DNA of 64,000 nucleotides from PFJX01 sp044227325 (GCA_044227325.1 JBGAFI010000004.1:259479-323478), one strand, 5' to 3'; numbered from the stretch's first letter, positions 1 to 9,987 are shown. Notes: a model not told the origin generated them from the letters alone. Program-made: numbers and translations.

Positions 1-123
1 CATCCGATTGAATATAAAAGGGAAAGTGAAAACATGGCACACCCAACCCGCGTCGGCAAAAGCACTTGCCCCTGGGCTTCGTAGGGTTTGCGACAAAACC
101 CGCTCCAACCGTGCCCGCACGGT

Positions 124-1893
124 TCAGAAGGGCCAGATCAGGGGCGCGAGGGTCACGGTCAGAACGCCGGTCAGCAACGTCAAGGGCACGCCCATGCGCA
201 GGTAGTCGGCGAAGCTGTAGCCGCCCGGACCCAGCACCATGAGGTTGGTCTGGTAGCCGATGGGCGTGGCGAAGCTGGCGGAGGCGGCCTTCATGATGGC
301 GATGGCGAATGGCAGCACGCTCACGTCCAGCCGCGCGGCGGCGGCCAGGGCGATGGGAAACATCAGGGCCGCCGCCGCGTTGTTGGTGATCAGGTTGGTG
401 AACACCGAGGTGGCGACGAATACCAGCGCCAGGGTGGCCCAGGCATTGTCGCCGGCCAGGGTCAGCAGGCCGCCCGCGACCAGATTGGCGGCGCCGGTCT
501 TTTCCAGCGCGGCGCCCATGCCGAAGGACGCGGCGATGACCAGCAGCACCTGCCAGTCCACCGACTTGCGCGCGGCGGAGGCCGAGGTGCAGCGCAGCAG
601 CAGCATCAGGCCGGCCGCCAGCATGGAAGCCTCCAGCATGCTCAGCACGTCGAAGGCCGCCAGCAGCACCATGCCCGCCATGACCAGCACCGACAGCCAG
701 GCCCGTTCGTGGCGCGGCGGCGTCGAGTTGTCCAGGCGGCTCATGAGCAGAAAGTCGCGGGTGTTGTGGTAGCGCTCGAGGAAGCTGGGATGGGTTTCCA
801 TCAACAGGGTGTCGCCCGGGCGCGGCACGATGTCGCCGATCTTGCCGGTGACCCGCTCGCCGTTGCGGGCCACGGCGATGATCGCGGCCTGGTAGAGGGT
901 GCGGAAGCGGCCTTCCCGGATGCTCTTGCCCAGCAGGGGGAAGCTCTCGGAAACCACCGCTTCCACCAGACAGCGCTGGTGGCGCGGCGCGTGCAACTTG
1001 AACACCTGGTCCGTCGCGGGCTTGAGGCCGCGGATCTTTTGCAGGTCCAGCACCGATTCCACCACGCCGACGAACAGCAGCCGGTCGCCGCCGCGCAACG
1101 TGGTTTTCGGCGAGACCGCGGGCAGGATGTGGCCGTCCCGGTCCACCTCCACCAGGTACATGCCGGGCAACTGGCGCAGGCCCGCGTCCTCGATGCTCTT
1201 GCCGTCCAGGGGGCTGTGGGGCTCCACCAGCATCTCCACCGTGTATTCCCGGGCGTCCGCCATGCGGCTGATCACCGATTGCCGCTCGGGCAGCAGGCGC
1301 CGGCCGAACAGGGCGGTGAAGGCGATGGTGGCGATCAGGGTGGGGATGCCCACCCAGGCGATATCGAAGAAACCCAGCCCCGGCGCCCGCGTCTCCTTCA
1401 ACAGCAAGCCGTTGACCACCAGGTTGGTGCTGGTGCCGATCAGGGTGCAGGTGCCGCCGGCGATGGCCGCGTAGCTCAAGGGCATCATCAACTGGGACAC
1501 GGAAATATTGTGCCGCTTGGCCCAGTCCTGCACCGCCGGGATGAACATGGCCACCACCGGCGTGTTGTTGAGGAAGGCGCTCAAGGCCGCCACCGGCGCC
1601 ATCAGGCGCATCTGGGCGTGGGCCACCGAGCGCGGCCGGCCCAGCAGGGCCTGGGACACCCAGGCGGTGCCGCCGGTTTCCTCCAGGCCGGAGACCACCA
1701 CGTAGAGCACCGCCACCGTCACCATGCCCTCGTTCGCGAGCCCGGACAGGGCCTCGGCCGGATTCAGCACGCCGGCCAACAGCAGCAGGGTGAGGCCGCC
1801 CACCATGACCGCGTCGGAAGGGAAACGGTTGCTCGCCAAAAGGCCGATGCAGAGCATGACCACCCCCAGGGTGAACCAGGCTTCCCAGATCAT
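124..1893 (-). CDS. SLC13-family permease with two RCK_C (TrkA-C) domains
   Basis: A 589-residue inner-membrane transporter of the divalent anion:Na+ symporter (SLC13/DASS) type. Hydrophobic helices fill residues 1-200 and about 400-589. The two inverted-repeat signatures are visible: SAFLNNTP near 105 with GTSTNLV near 153, and TNLITNNAAAA with GYQTNL in the C-terminal half. Between the membrane halves, about residues 215-385, lie two tandem soluble RCK_C/TrkA_C domains, the usual layout for 590-610-residue bacterial members. In this family such proteins carry sulfate, dicarboxylates or other anions. The sulfur-oxidation genes elsewhere in the window make sulfate plausible, but the substrate cannot be read from sequence. 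The gene ends 20 bases downstream of a diguanylate cyclase on the same strand, so the two may be cotranscribed. Confidence 0.9.
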   Translation of the reverse strand: MIWEAWFTLGVVMLCIGLLASNRFPSDAVMVGGLTLLLLAGVLNPAEALSGLANEGMVTVAVLYVVVSGLEETGGTAWVSQALLGRPRSVAHAQMRLMAPVAALSAFLNNTPVVAMFIPAVQDWAKRHNISVSQLMMPLSYAAIAGGTCTLIGTSTNLVVNGLLLKETRAPGLGFFDIAWVGIPTLIATIAFTALFGRRLLPERQSVISRMADAREYTVEMLVEPHSPLDGKSIEDAGLRQLPGMYLVEVDRDGHILPAVSPKTTLRGGDRLLFVGVVESVLDLQKIRGLKPATDQVFKLHAPRHQRCLVEAVVSESFPLLGKSIREGRFRTLYQAAIIAVARNGERVTGKIGDIVPRPGDTLLMETHPSFLERYHNTRDFLLMSRLDNSTPPRHERAWLSVLVMAGMVLLAAFDVLSMLEASMLAAGLMLLLRCTSASAARKSVDWQVLLVIAASFGMGAALEKTGAANLVAGGLLTLAGDNAWATLALVFVATSVFTNLITNNAAAALMFPIALAAAARLDVSVLPFAIAIMKAASASFATPIGYQTNLMVLGPGGYSFADYLRMGVPLTLLTGVLTVTLAPLIWPF

Positions 1894-1913
1894 GGGCGGC
1901 TTTCCGGCAAGGA

Positions 1914-3626
1914 CTAGGCCTCCGTTTCGGACCAGAGCCGGAAGCAGTTGCGCCCGGCCGCCTTGGCCGCGTACAGGGCCTGGTCGGCCTTTTGCAGCAC
2001 GCTTTCCATGTCCTCGCCGGGGCTGGCGAGATAACCGCCGACGCTGACCGCGACGGGCACGGGCAGGCCGTCCGCCTCCAGATGCAGTTGTTCCGCGACC
2101 GCCAGGCGCATCCGCTCGCCCAGGCTCGCGACCACGGCCTTCTCGCAGCCGTGCACCAGGATCAGGAATTCGTCGCCGCCCCAGCGGGAGGCGCTGTCGT
2201 AGACGCGGATCATGGACCGGATCAGGTCGGCGATCGCGCGCAGAGCCTCGTCGCCCTTCGCGTGCCCATGGCGGTCGTTGATTTCCTTGAAATAGTCGAT
2301 GTCCAGCCAGAGCAGGCCGTAGCAGGTCTTTTCCCGCCCCGCCCGGCTCGCTTCCGCCTCGATCCGTTCCGTCATGCCGCGCCGGTTGAGCAATTCGGTG
2401 AGCGGGTCCACCTTGGTCAGGCGGTCGAGGGCCTCGGTCCGTTCCCGCACCTTGTCTTCCAGGCTCTGGCGGGATTCACGCATGCCGTGGGCCATGCGCA
2501 GGAAGTGGCGCATGAGCCGGTCGATTTCCCCTTTTCCCGGGCTGCTCGGAATGTCGGGCAGATCCTGCCCCGCCTCGACCCTGCGCATGGCTTCCTCGAG
2601 GCCGATCAGGGGCCGCAGGATCTGGCGGCTGAGCACCACGTTGAACAAGGCCAGCGCCACCAGCAGCGTGACGCCGGACACCAGCAGAATGCCGCTGAAG
2701 ATGCTCAGCGGCAGCAGCAGGTCGAGATCGAGCAGGGTGATCTCGTACCAGTCGATTTCCGGCAGATAGGCCACGCCGGCGAGATAGCGCTTGCCTTCGA
2801 GCTGCACGAAGCGGGTCGCCACGCCCTTGCCATGGCCGTCCAATTCCTTCATCGCCGCGTGGATGGCATCCCGGTCTCCGAGGCGGTCGAACAGCAGGTC
2901 CAGGGTTTTGTGTTCGCGCGCGCCCTTGGTGATGCTGGCGAAATCGATGAAACGCGGGTCGCGGTAGATCTGGATGGCGCCGCCATGGTCGACGAACAGG
3001 CTGGTGATGCCCGGCTCGCCCTGCTCCAGGACGCCCTTGATGAACTCGGTCAGATCCAGGCCGGTGCCGGTCACGCCCAGGATGTCCGCGCCGTCGCGGA
3101 TCAGCACGTCGATCCACAACTTGGTCACGCCCAGGTTCGCGTCCGGGTTGACGTTGATGTGCATGACCCGGCGCTGCTGGACGATGTCGTAGAACCAGCG
3201 GTCCTCCGGCTTTTTCGGCGAGAGGGTGTAGCGGTACTGCCTGCCGGCGAATTCGTTCGCCGCGTTGTTGTGGTAGTAGCGGCCCGACTCCCGCAGCGCG
3301 ACGAAATAGCTGTGGTCGGCGAAGTTGCTCCGGTAGTTCTCCATCTCGGCGATGGCTTTCCGGGTCGCCTCGGCATGCTCGGGATGCCGCGCCCAGTGCC
3401 TGATCACGGGGGAATTCGCGAGCTGGAGGGAGAGGGCCACCTCGCGCAGGATGGGTTGCAGGGTGCGCGCCTTGTCGTAGCGCACCTGCTTTTCCGCGTA
3501 GCGCACCGCCCACTGCTCGACAATGCCTTCCGCGAGTTGCCGGGATGCGTACCAGGCGGCCGAGGCCGAGGCGACCATCAGCAAGCCGGTCAGCAAGAGA
3601 ATGCGGGGCTTGAGATTCATGGCCAC
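1914..3626 (-). CDS. Membrane diguanylate cyclase (sensor-HAMP-GGDEF)
   Basis: A 570-residue protein likely to make cyclic di-GMP. An N-terminal transmembrane helix (about 8-28) is followed by a periplasmic Cache-like sensor region of about 270 residues, a second helix near 300-325 and a HAMP-like linker. The C-terminal GGDEF domain has an intact GGDEF active site near residue 482. An RVYD product-inhibition (I) site lies five residues upstream, so feedback inhibition is expected. No EAL domain is present. The ligand of the sensor part is unknown. The ATG start begins MAMNLKPRILLL and leads straight into the first membrane helix. Confidence 0.9.
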   Translation of the reverse strand: MAMNLKPRILLLTGLLMVASASAAWYASRQLAEGIVEQWAVRYAEKQVRYDKARTLQPILREVALSLQLANSPVIRHWARHPEHAEATRKAIAEMENYRSNFADHSYFVALRESGRYYHNNAANEFAGRQYRYTLSPKKPEDRWFYDIVQQRRVMHINVNPDANLGVTKLWIDVLIRDGADILGVTGTGLDLTEFIKGVLEQGEPGITSLFVDHGGAIQIYRDPRFIDFASITKGAREHKTLDLLFDRLGDRDAIHAAMKELDGHGKGVATRFVQLEGKRYLAGVAYLPEIDWYEITLLDLDLLLPLSIFSGILLVSGVTLLVALALFNVVLSRQILRPLIGLEEAMRRVEAGQDLPDIPSSPGKGEIDRLMRHFLRMAHGMRESRQSLEDKVRERTEALDRLTKVDPLTELLNRRGMTERIEAEASRAGREKTCYGLLWLDIDYFKEINDRHGHAKGDEALRAIADLIRSMIRVYDSASRWGGDEFLILVHGCEKAVVASLGERMRLAVAEQLHLEADGLPVPVAVSVGGYLASPGEDMESVLQKADQALYAAKAAGRNCFRLWSETEA

Positions 3627-3652
3627 CGATCATACTTCCGTCATCCCCGGGC

Positions 3653-4282
3653 TTGCAGGACATTTCCCGAAGGCATTGCCCAGGATGCCTGCCGCGCCCG
3701 GCCTTTCAAACTTGGAGTTTGCCCTTGCCGCCGTCCCCCCTTTCATCCCTGCTCCCGCATCCGTCGACACCGGCCGGCCGGAGCGCGGCCCCGCGCGTCG
3801 CCTTGTCTCGTTCGGCCGACGGCGCCTTGACGCTGCGCTACGAACTGACGGGCGGCCCCGCCGGCCTGCGCGTCCCCGCCGCGCGGCCGCCGGGGCGCGG
3901 CGACGGTTTGTGGCGGCACACCTGCTGCGAGGCCTTCGTCGGCGCGGCGGGAACGGCCGCTTATCGGGAATTCAACTTTTCCCCCTCGGGCGAGTGGCAG
4001 GCCTACGCCTTCGCGGCCTACCGGGCGGGCGGCTTGCTCGAGCCCGCGGCGGCGCCGGACATCGCCACGGAAAGCCACGCCGACCGGCTCGTCCTGGTCG
4101 CGCGCATCCCCCCGCGGAACCTGCCCGCCGGCCCCGTTCTGCGCATCGGCCTGTGCGCCGTGCTGGAAGACCTGGACGGCGGCCTGAGCTACTGGGCATT
4201 GCGCCATGCGCCGGGCAAGCCGGACTTCCATCACCCTGATACATTCGCGCTGGAAATCGATCTTCGGGAAACCCATCCATGA
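3653..4282 (+). CDS. DOMON-like domain protein
   Basis: A 209-residue protein resembling the short DOMON-like proteins found singly in proteobacteria. The recognisable core runs from about residue 50 to the end and includes LWRHTCCEAFVG, YREFNFSPSGEWQAYAF and the closing HHPDTFALEIDL. DOMON-type beta sandwiches can bind sugars or haem, but no biochemical role is established for this short form. The stop overlaps the start of the next gene by four bases, which suggests translational coupling to the NamZ-like gene. The first 20-25 residues look non-conserved. TTG codons at 3719 or 3725, behind a GGAG at about 3711, are plausible alternative starts, so the N-terminus is uncertain. Confidence 0.7.
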   Translation: MQDISRRHCPGCLPRPAFQTWSLPLPPSPLSSLLPHPSTPAGRSAAPRVALSRSADGALTLRYELTGGPAGLRVPAARPPGRGDGLWRHTCCEAFVGAAGTAAYREFNFSPSGEWQAYAFAAYRAGGLLEPAAAPDIATESHADRLVLVARIPPRNLPAGPVLRIGLCAVLEDLDGGLSYWALRHAPGKPDFHHPDTFALEIDLRETHP

Positions 4283-5484
4283 AATTCGGCCTCGACCGCC
4301 TGCTCACCGAACCCGCGCTGCGCGCGCCGCTGCGGGGCCGCCGCGTCGCCCTGCTGGCCCATCCCGCCTCGGTCAGCGCCGATCTCACCCATGCCCTGGA
4401 CGCCCTCGCCGCGCTTCCGGACCTGCGCCTCGCCGCCGCCTTCGGTCCCCAGCACGGCCTGCGCGGCGACAAGCAGGACAACATGATGGAATCGCCGGAT
4501 TTCCAGGATGCGCGTCTCGGCATTCCGGTGTTCAGCCTGTACGGCGCGGTGCGCCGGCCCACGCCGGCCATGATGGACAGCTTCGACACGCTGCTGGTGG
4601 ACCTGCAGGATCTGGGCTGCCGCATCTACACCTTCATCACCACCCTGCTGTACGTGCTGGAGGAAGCCGCGCGCCACAAGAAATCCGTCGTCGTCCTGGA
4701 CCGGCCCAACCCGGCCGGCCGGCCGGTGGAAGGCACGATCCTGCGCGCCGGCTGGGAAAGCTTCGTCGGCGCCGGCCCCCTACCCATGCGCCACGGCCTG
4801 ACCCTGGGCGAGATGGGCCACTGGTTCGTCAACCACTTCAAGCTGGATCTGGATTACCAGGTCGTGGCCATGCAGGACTGGAACCCGGAGGGCGCCCCCG
4901 GCCACGGCTGGCCGCTGGGCGAACGGGCCTGGATCAACCCCAGCCCCAACGCCCCCAACCTGGCCATGGCCCGTTGCTACGCCGGCACGGTGATGCTGGA
5001 GGGCACGACGCTCTCGGAAGGGCGCGGCACCACCCGCCCGTTGGAACTGTTCGGCGCGCCGGACCTGGAGCCGCGCCGCCTGCTGGCGGAAATGGCGCGA
5101 CTGGCGCCGCAATGGCTGCGCGGTTGCCGTTTGCGCGAATGCTGGTTCGAGCCCACCTTCCACAAGCACGCGGGCAAGCTGTGCGCCGGCATCCAGATCC
5201 ATGTGGAGGACGGCGCCTACCGGCACGGCGAATTCCAGCCCTGGCGTCTCCAGGCTCTCGCCTTCAAGGCCTTGCGCCGGCTGCGCCCCGACTACCCGCT
5301 CTGGCGCGACTTCGCCTACGAATACGAGCACGAACGGCTGGCCATCGACCTGATCAACGGCGGCGAGAGCCTGCGCGAGTGGGTGGACGACGCGGCCGCG
5401 GCGCCCGCCGACCTGGAGGCGTTGGCGGCGCGCGACGAGGCGGTCTGGCGGGAAGAAAGGCGGACGGCGATGTTGTATCGTTAG
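4279..5484 (+). CDS. namZ: DUF1343 / NamZ-type exo-beta-N-acetylmuramidase
   Basis: A 401-residue member of the DUF1343 (YbbC) family. The characterised Bacillus member, NamZ, removes terminal N-acetylmuramic acid from peptidoglycan fragments. Family signatures are visible: a GPQHGLRG segment near residue 53, DRPNPAGRPVEG near 140 and the SEGRGTTRPLE block near 245. No signal peptide is apparent, so this copy may act in the cytoplasm on recycled muropeptides; that is an inference. It overlaps the DOMON-like gene by four bases and is followed 24 bases later by a small membrane-protein gene. The family assignment is firm; the symbol is transferred by family only. Confidence 0.85.
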   Translation: MKFGLDRLLTEPALRAPLRGRRVALLAHPASVSADLTHALDALAALPDLRLAAAFGPQHGLRGDKQDNMMESPDFQDARLGIPVFSLYGAVRRPTPAMMDSFDTLLVDLQDLGCRIYTFITTLLYVLEEAARHKKSVVVLDRPNPAGRPVEGTILRAGWESFVGAGPLPMRHGLTLGEMGHWFVNHFKLDLDYQVVAMQDWNPEGAPGHGWPLGERAWINPSPNAPNLAMARCYAGTVMLEGTTLSEGRGTTRPLELFGAPDLEPRRLLAEMARLAPQWLRGCRLRECWFEPTFHKHAGKLCAGIQIHVEDGAYRHGEFQPWRLQALAFKALRRLRPDYPLWRDFAYEYEHERLAIDLINGGESLREWVDDAAAAPADLEALAARDEAVWREERRTAMLYR

Positions 5485-5508
5485 CCCGCCTTGCCTCGAG
5501 GAGATGCG

Positions 5509-5982
5509 ATGAACACCACCCCGCCGCCGGCCAAACCGGCCCCCACCTCGGAAACCGTGGCCCTGCTTCAGGAGATGGGCAATTACGAGCGCCATTTCAA
5601 CCAACTGCAAAGCACCTATCGCAGCTTCGCCTCCGCCTGGCTGCTGGCCGCCTTCGGCGCCATGGGCTTCGTCCTGACCCAGACCGGCGCGCAGAAGTTC
5701 CTGCTGCCGCCCCACCTGCTGATCGCCGCCGTCGCGCTGGCGGCCTGCATCGGCATCGTCCTGCTCTGGTACATGGATGTCCGCGTCTACCACCGGCTGC
5801 TGGAAGGCTGCTTCGACAGCGCCCACGAGCTGGAAAGCCAGTACCAGTTGCCGGCCTTCCGGGAACGCATGCGCACCGCCCTGGGCGAGGGCCGGGTGTC
5901 GCGGGCGATCACGGTCTACTACGGCGTGCCCGGCGGCATCCTCGCCCTGATCTTCGTCGCCAGCCTGTTCCGCTGCGGGTGA
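5509..5982 (+). CDS. Small three-helix membrane protein, function unknown
   Basis: A 157-residue protein with a Pro-rich N-terminus, a probable short coiled segment (ETVALLQEMGNYERHFNQL) and three hydrophobic stretches: near 45-65, near 72-92 and at the C-terminus (GVPGGILALIFVASLF). I do not recognise a family. The ATG at 5509 is preferred because GAGGAG lies just upstream. An in-frame TTG at 5491 would add six residues but is poorly placed. It sits between the NamZ-like gene and cytidine deaminase on the same strand; its stop overlaps the possible GTG start of the deaminase. Confidence 0.75.
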   Translation: MNTTPPPAKPAPTSETVALLQEMGNYERHFNQLQSTYRSFASAWLLAAFGAMGFVLTQTGAQKFLLPPHLLIAAVALAACIGIVLLWYMDVRVYHRLLEGCFDSAHELESQYQLPAFRERMRTALGEGRVSRAITVYYGVPGGILALIFVASLFRCG

Positions 5983-5987
5983 ACGCC

Positions 5988-6452
5988 ATGCGCAATTGCC
6001 TGCTTGCCGATCTGAACCCGCACCAGCGCGAACTTCTCGCCGCCGCCGAAGCCGTTCTGGCGCGTTCCTACAGCCCCTATTCCGGGCTGCGCGTGGGCGC
6101 GGCCCTGCGTTGCGGCGACGGCGCCATCGTCGCCGGCACGAACATGGAGAACGCCTCCTACGGGCTGAGCCAGTGCGCCGAGCGGGTCGCCCTGGCCAGC
6201 GCCAACAGCCAGGGCCGCGTGGACATCCGCGCCCTCGCGGTCACCGCCACGGGCGCCGGGTTGGCCCCTGACGGCATCCTCTCGCCTTGCGGCGCGTGCC
6301 GCCAGGTCATCGCCGAGGCGGCGCAACGTAGTGGCGCGGATATCGAAATCCTGCTCGCCTCCCCGGACCAATCCCGCGTCGTCCTCACCACCGCCCGGGA
6401 GCTGTTGCCCCTGGCCATGGGCGCGGACGGCTTCGGCAGCCGGCCCGCTTAG
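5988..6452 (+). CDS. cdd: Cytidine deaminase
   Basis: A 154-residue zinc-dependent cytidine deaminase of the small homotetrameric class, converting cytidine and deoxycytidine to uridine forms in pyrimidine salvage. The active-site segment CAERVAL supplies one zinc-binding Cys and the catalytic Glu. PCGACRQ supplies the other two zinc cysteines. SPYSGLRVGAAL and the NMENASYGLS substrate-binding loop are typical. A GTG at 5979 in the same frame overlaps the upstream stop and could be an alternative start adding three residues. The gene closes a short plus-strand run and converges on a large hybrid kinase gene. Confidence 0.93.
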   Translation: MRNCLLADLNPHQRELLAAAEAVLARSYSPYSGLRVGAALRCGDGAIVAGTNMENASYGLSQCAERVALASANSQGRVDIRALAVTATGAGLAPDGILSPCGACRQVIAEAAQRSGADIEILLASPDQSRVVLTTARELLPLAMGADGFGSRPA

Positions 6453-6477
6453 ACGAAACCACCGCGACGCGGGACGG

Positions 6478-9400
6478 TCAGCCCGACAGCCACTTTTCCA
6501 GGGTCTGCCGCAGCGTTTCCATATTGACCGGCTTGCTCATGAAGTCGTCCATGCCCACCGCGAGACAATGCTTGCGGTCGTCCTCGAACGCGTTCGCGGT
6601 CAGGGCCACGATGGGCAGACGGGAACGGCGGCTCTCGGCTTCCCAGGCACGGATCCGGACGGTGGCGTCGAAACCGTCCAGCACGGGCATCTGACAATCC
6701 ATCAGCACCAGATCGGGAATCCGCCCCCGGAGGATCGCGTCCACGGCGAGCTGGCCATCCACCGCGCTTTCCACGCGCAGTCCCAGCTTGTCCAGCATGG
6801 TCTCGATCACCATGCGGTTGATCTCGTTGTCCTCCACCAGCAGGATGCGGCGTCCTGCCAGCGCGGAGGCGGACGGACCGGGTTCGCTCGTGGCGCCGGC
6901 CGGAGCGGCGTCGTCGCGGGCGGCGGGCGTTTCCTCGAGCTGGGCCTGGATGCTGAACCAGAAACGGGAACCCCGCCCTTCCTCGCTCTCCACGCCCACG
7001 TCGCCGCCCATCAGGCGCGCCAGGCTGCGCACGATGGACAGGCCGAGGCCGGTGCCGGAATGGCCGCGGGTATAGGAGGCATCCACCTGGGAGAAGGGCT
7101 GGAACAGTTCCGGCAGTTTGCTTGCCGGTATGCCGATCCCCTGGTCCGAGACCGAGAACAGCAACTCGACCGAGGGCGCGCCGCGCCAGGTTTCCTTCGC
7201 CTCGATGCGAATGGCGCCATGGCTGGCGAACTTGATGGCGTTGCTGACCAGATTGGACAACATCTGGCGCAAGCGGATGGGATCGCCCCGGTAACGCGCC
7301 GACTTCGGCCCTGTCCAGGCCGCCTCGAGGACAAGCTTCTTGTGTCGCGCCGGGCCGTCGAACAAGGCGCGGATTTCGTCGAGCACCTGTTCCGGATCGA
7401 ATTCCGAGGGCATCAATTCCAGCTTCCCCGCCTCCACTTTCGAGAGGTCCAGGATGTCGTTCAGCAAGGTCATCAGGGTCTGGCCGGAGGTGAGGATGGT
7501 CTGCGCGAACTCGCGCGACTGCTTTTCTTCCAGGTTGGGCAGCAACAGCAATTGGGCCATGCCCAGGATGCCGTTCATGGGGGTGCGGATTTCGTGGGAC
7601 ATGGTGGCGAGGAACTGGCTCTTGGCCAGGTTCGCGGATTCGGCGGCTTCTTTCGCGGTCCGCAATTCCACCTCGGCGCGGCGACGCTGGGTGATGTCCC
7701 GCGCCACGCCCAGTTGCCCGACGATGTCGTTCCGGGGGTTGCGCAAGGGGACGCCGTGGATTTCCAGCCAGCGGCGCCCGCCATCCAGGCCGACGATCTC
7801 GATCTCGAGTTCCACCGGCTCCCCGGCCAGCACGCGGCTCTGCATGGTCAGGCAGGCATCCCGGCTTTCCGGCGCCACCAGATCGCTCATGTTCCGGCCG
7901 ACGATCCATTCCGGCGTTTCCGCCTGGAAGAATGCCAGGCCGGCCCGGTTCATCTGGGTGATCCGGCCGGCGAGATCCAGCACCTGGACGCATTCGGGCT
8001 CGGTCTCGACGATGGTCTTCAGGCGCAGCTCGCTTTCCGCCAGACGCTGGGCGGCCTGGGCGCGCTCGATGGTCGAGCCGACCCAGTTCGCGAGCAGGAC
8101 CATGAACTCCAGGTCCCCCTCGTCGAACTCGCGCGCGTGCGGCGTCGGCGAACTGAAGTTGACCGTGCCGTAGACGGCGCCGCCGACCCGGATCGGCGCG
8201 CCCAGATAGGTTTCCAGCTTGAACGTCCGGTAGCAGGGATGGTCCAGATAGGGCGACTCGCCCATGCGCGTGACGGCGAACACGCCGGAACGGCCCAGCG
8301 TGATCGAGCAATAGGTCTGGCCGAACGGGAACACCTGGCCGTCGTGAAGCATGCCCGGCGGCGCGACGTGGGACACCACATGGTAGTCGTCTCCCTCGAC
8401 ATGGCTGACGATGCCGACTTCCAGGCCGAAAAGGCGGGAGCCGATGGCCAACGCAGCGCGCAACTGCTCCTCCAGCGCGGCATCCCTGACCGCCTGCACC
8501 TCGTTCAGCGCGCGCAGGCTGGAAAGCTGGCGCTGTTTCGCCTCTTCCAGGAGCCAGCGCTGGGTGACGTCGGTCACGATGGAATAGAGCAGATGCCGCG
8601 CGTTCAGCTCGATGGGGCCGACGCGTACCTCCACCCGGCGCAGCTCGCCGCTGGCCAGGCGGTGGAAGAAGTAGAAGCAATCCCGCTGCTCGTGTTCGGC
8701 GCGCCTCATCTCTTCGAGAATCTGTTCCTGGGGAAGCGGGTTGATGTCGCTGACCCGCATTTGGCCGAGCCGCTCCCGGTCGTAGCCGTAGAAAGCCGCC
8801 GCCGCCTTGTTGGCCTCGACGATGGCGCCGTCCTTGGGATCGACGAGGAACATGGGCACCTTCGCGCTTTCGAACAGGACCCGGTAGCGTTCCTCGCTCT
8901 CCGCCAGTTTCGCGGTGATCTGCCGCGCCAGGTGCCGGGCGCGCTTCTGCTCGCGCGACAGGGAAGCGATGATGAGGAACAGCAGGATATCCACGATCAC
9001 GCCGCCCACCGCCACCATCAAGGGCTGGCTTTCCTCCGCGGAGGAGAGATAACCCGGACGGGCATACAGGAAAATGCTCCAGGTCCGTCCGGCGATGGGA
9101 ATACTGCGCAGTCCCGCCAACCATTCGCGCTCGGCATCGGGCCGGTAGCGCAGGTTGGGCGTCGCCGAATTGTTGTACAGCAGGGAATCCCCGGAAGGCC
9201 GGTCGCCGTCGTATATCTCGAATTCGATGTCGCCCTGGTCCGCCCCCAGGATGCCGCGCATCAGATCCTTGATGCGGAACGGGCTATAGACAAAACCCGC
9301 CAGGGCCGCGCGGCGCCGCTCCACGGTATTGACGGGCATGCCATGCCGGTAGACCGGCATATACATCAGGAAACCGTACTGGGGATCCTTGCTGGTTTCC

Positions 9401-9987
9401 TGGAGCAGGATGACGCGGCCCGAGATGGCCGGCTCGCCCGTGTCGCGCGCCAACTCCATCGCGGCGCGACGCGTCGGCTCGGAGAACATGTCGTAGCCGA
9501 AGGCGCGCTGGTTGCGCCAATCGAAGGGCTCCAGATAGACGATGGAACTGTACACCTCCCGCTCGCCTTCCGGCTTGACCATGAAATCCGGGAAACCCTG
9601 CGCGCGGATTTTGGCGATCAATGCCGCCTTTTCCGCCGGCGCGAACATCTGGCTGAAGCCCAGCCCCTGGATGCCCGGAAAGTTATGGTGCAGTTGCAAG
9701 CGGTCCGAGAAGACGCGCCATTCCTCACGGCTGACATCCGAGGACGCGCTGAACAGCGCCGCGCCGCCACGCAACGCCATTTCATAGTCGATCATGCGCT
9801 TGGCGATGGCGTCCGCCACCGCCTGGGACTGGAACTGGAAACGCTCGCTGGCGCGTTTGCGCACCGCCGTATCGGAGATGTACCAGGCGAGCCCGGTCAG
9901 AACGAAGGAAACCAGCAGGATGACCCAGGCGGCCGCCGGGTGCCGCGGTTCCCGGCTCCCGGCAGCGCGGGTATCGGGCTCAGACAA
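6478..9987 (-). CDS. CHASE-PAS-GAF-PAS hybrid sensor histidine kinase
   Basis: A hybrid kinase of about 1169 residues. Order: one transmembrane helix, a periplasmic CHASE sensor of about 200 residues, a second helix, PAS, GAF, PAS, HisKA with SHEIRTPMNGILG (His near 798), HATPase_c with GTGLGLSIV, and a C-terminal receiver with LVLMDCQMP (Asp near 1096). No HPt domain is present, so a separate phosphotransfer protein is expected. I place the start at TTG 9987, because GGAGG precedes it by five bases and the protein then runs straight into the first helix. The upstream in-frame ATG at 10266 would add 93 residues of Arg/Ala-rich, non-conserved sequence. Ligand and output are unknown; CHASE domains elsewhere sense small molecules such as cytokinin-like compounds or amino acids. 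Confidence 0.88.
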   Translation of the reverse strand: MSEPDTRAAGSREPRHPAAAWVILLVSFVLTGLAWYISDTAVRKRASERFQFQSQAVADAIAKRMIDYEMALRGGAALFSASSDVSREEWRVFSDRLQLHHNFPGIQGLGFSQMFAPAEKAALIAKIRAQGFPDFMVKPEGEREVYSSIVYLEPFDWRNQRAFGYDMFSEPTRRAAMELARDTGEPAISGRVILLQETSKDPQYGFLMYMPVYRHGMPVNTVERRRAALAGFVYSPFRIKDLMRGILGADQGDIEFEIYDGDRPSGDSLLYNNSATPNLRYRPDAEREWLAGLRSIPIAGRTWSIFLYARPGYLSSAEESQPLMVAVGGVIVDILLFLIIASLSREQKRARHLARQITAKLAESEERYRVLFESAKVPMFLVDPKDGAIVEANKAAAAFYGYDRERLGQMRVSDINPLPQEQILEEMRRAEHEQRDCFYFFHRLASGELRRVEVRVGPIELNARHLLYSIVTDVTQRWLLEEAKQRQLSSLRALNEVQAVRDAALEEQLRAALAIGSRLFGLEVGIVSHVEGDDYHVVSHVAPPGMLHDGQVFPFGQTYCSITLGRSGVFAVTRMGESPYLDHPCYRTFKLETYLGAPIRVGGAVYGTVNFSSPTPHAREFDEGDLEFMVLLANWVGSTIERAQAAQRLAESELRLKTIVETEPECVQVLDLAGRITQMNRAGLAFFQAETPEWIVGRNMSDLVAPESRDACLTMQSRVLAGEPVELEIEIVGLDGGRRWLEIHGVPLRNPRNDIVGQLGVARDITQRRRAEVELRTAKEAAESANLAKSQFLATMSHEIRTPMNGILGMAQLLLLPNLEEKQSREFAQTILTSGQTLMTLLNDILDLSKVEAGKLELMPSEFDPEQVLDEIRALFDGPARHKKLVLEAAWTGPKSARYRGDPIRLRQMLSNLVSNAIKFASHGAIRIEAKETWRGAPSVELLFSVSDQGIGIPASKLPELFQPFSQVDASYTRGHSGTGLGLSIVRSLARLMGGDVGVESEEGRGSRFWFSIQAQLEETPAARDDAAPAGATSEPGPSASALAGRRILLVEDNEINRMVIETMLDKLGLRVESAVDGQLAVDAILRGRIPDLVLMDCQMPVLDGFDATVRIRAWEAESRRSRLPIVALTANAFEDDRKHCLAVGMDDFMSKPVNMETLRQTLEKWLSG

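Noticed and set aside
88..1917. Long open frame on the plus strand opposite the SLC13 permease gene
   Set aside because: It is a His/Gln/Gly-rich antisense shadow typical of high-GC genes; the minus-strand product has clear family motifs.
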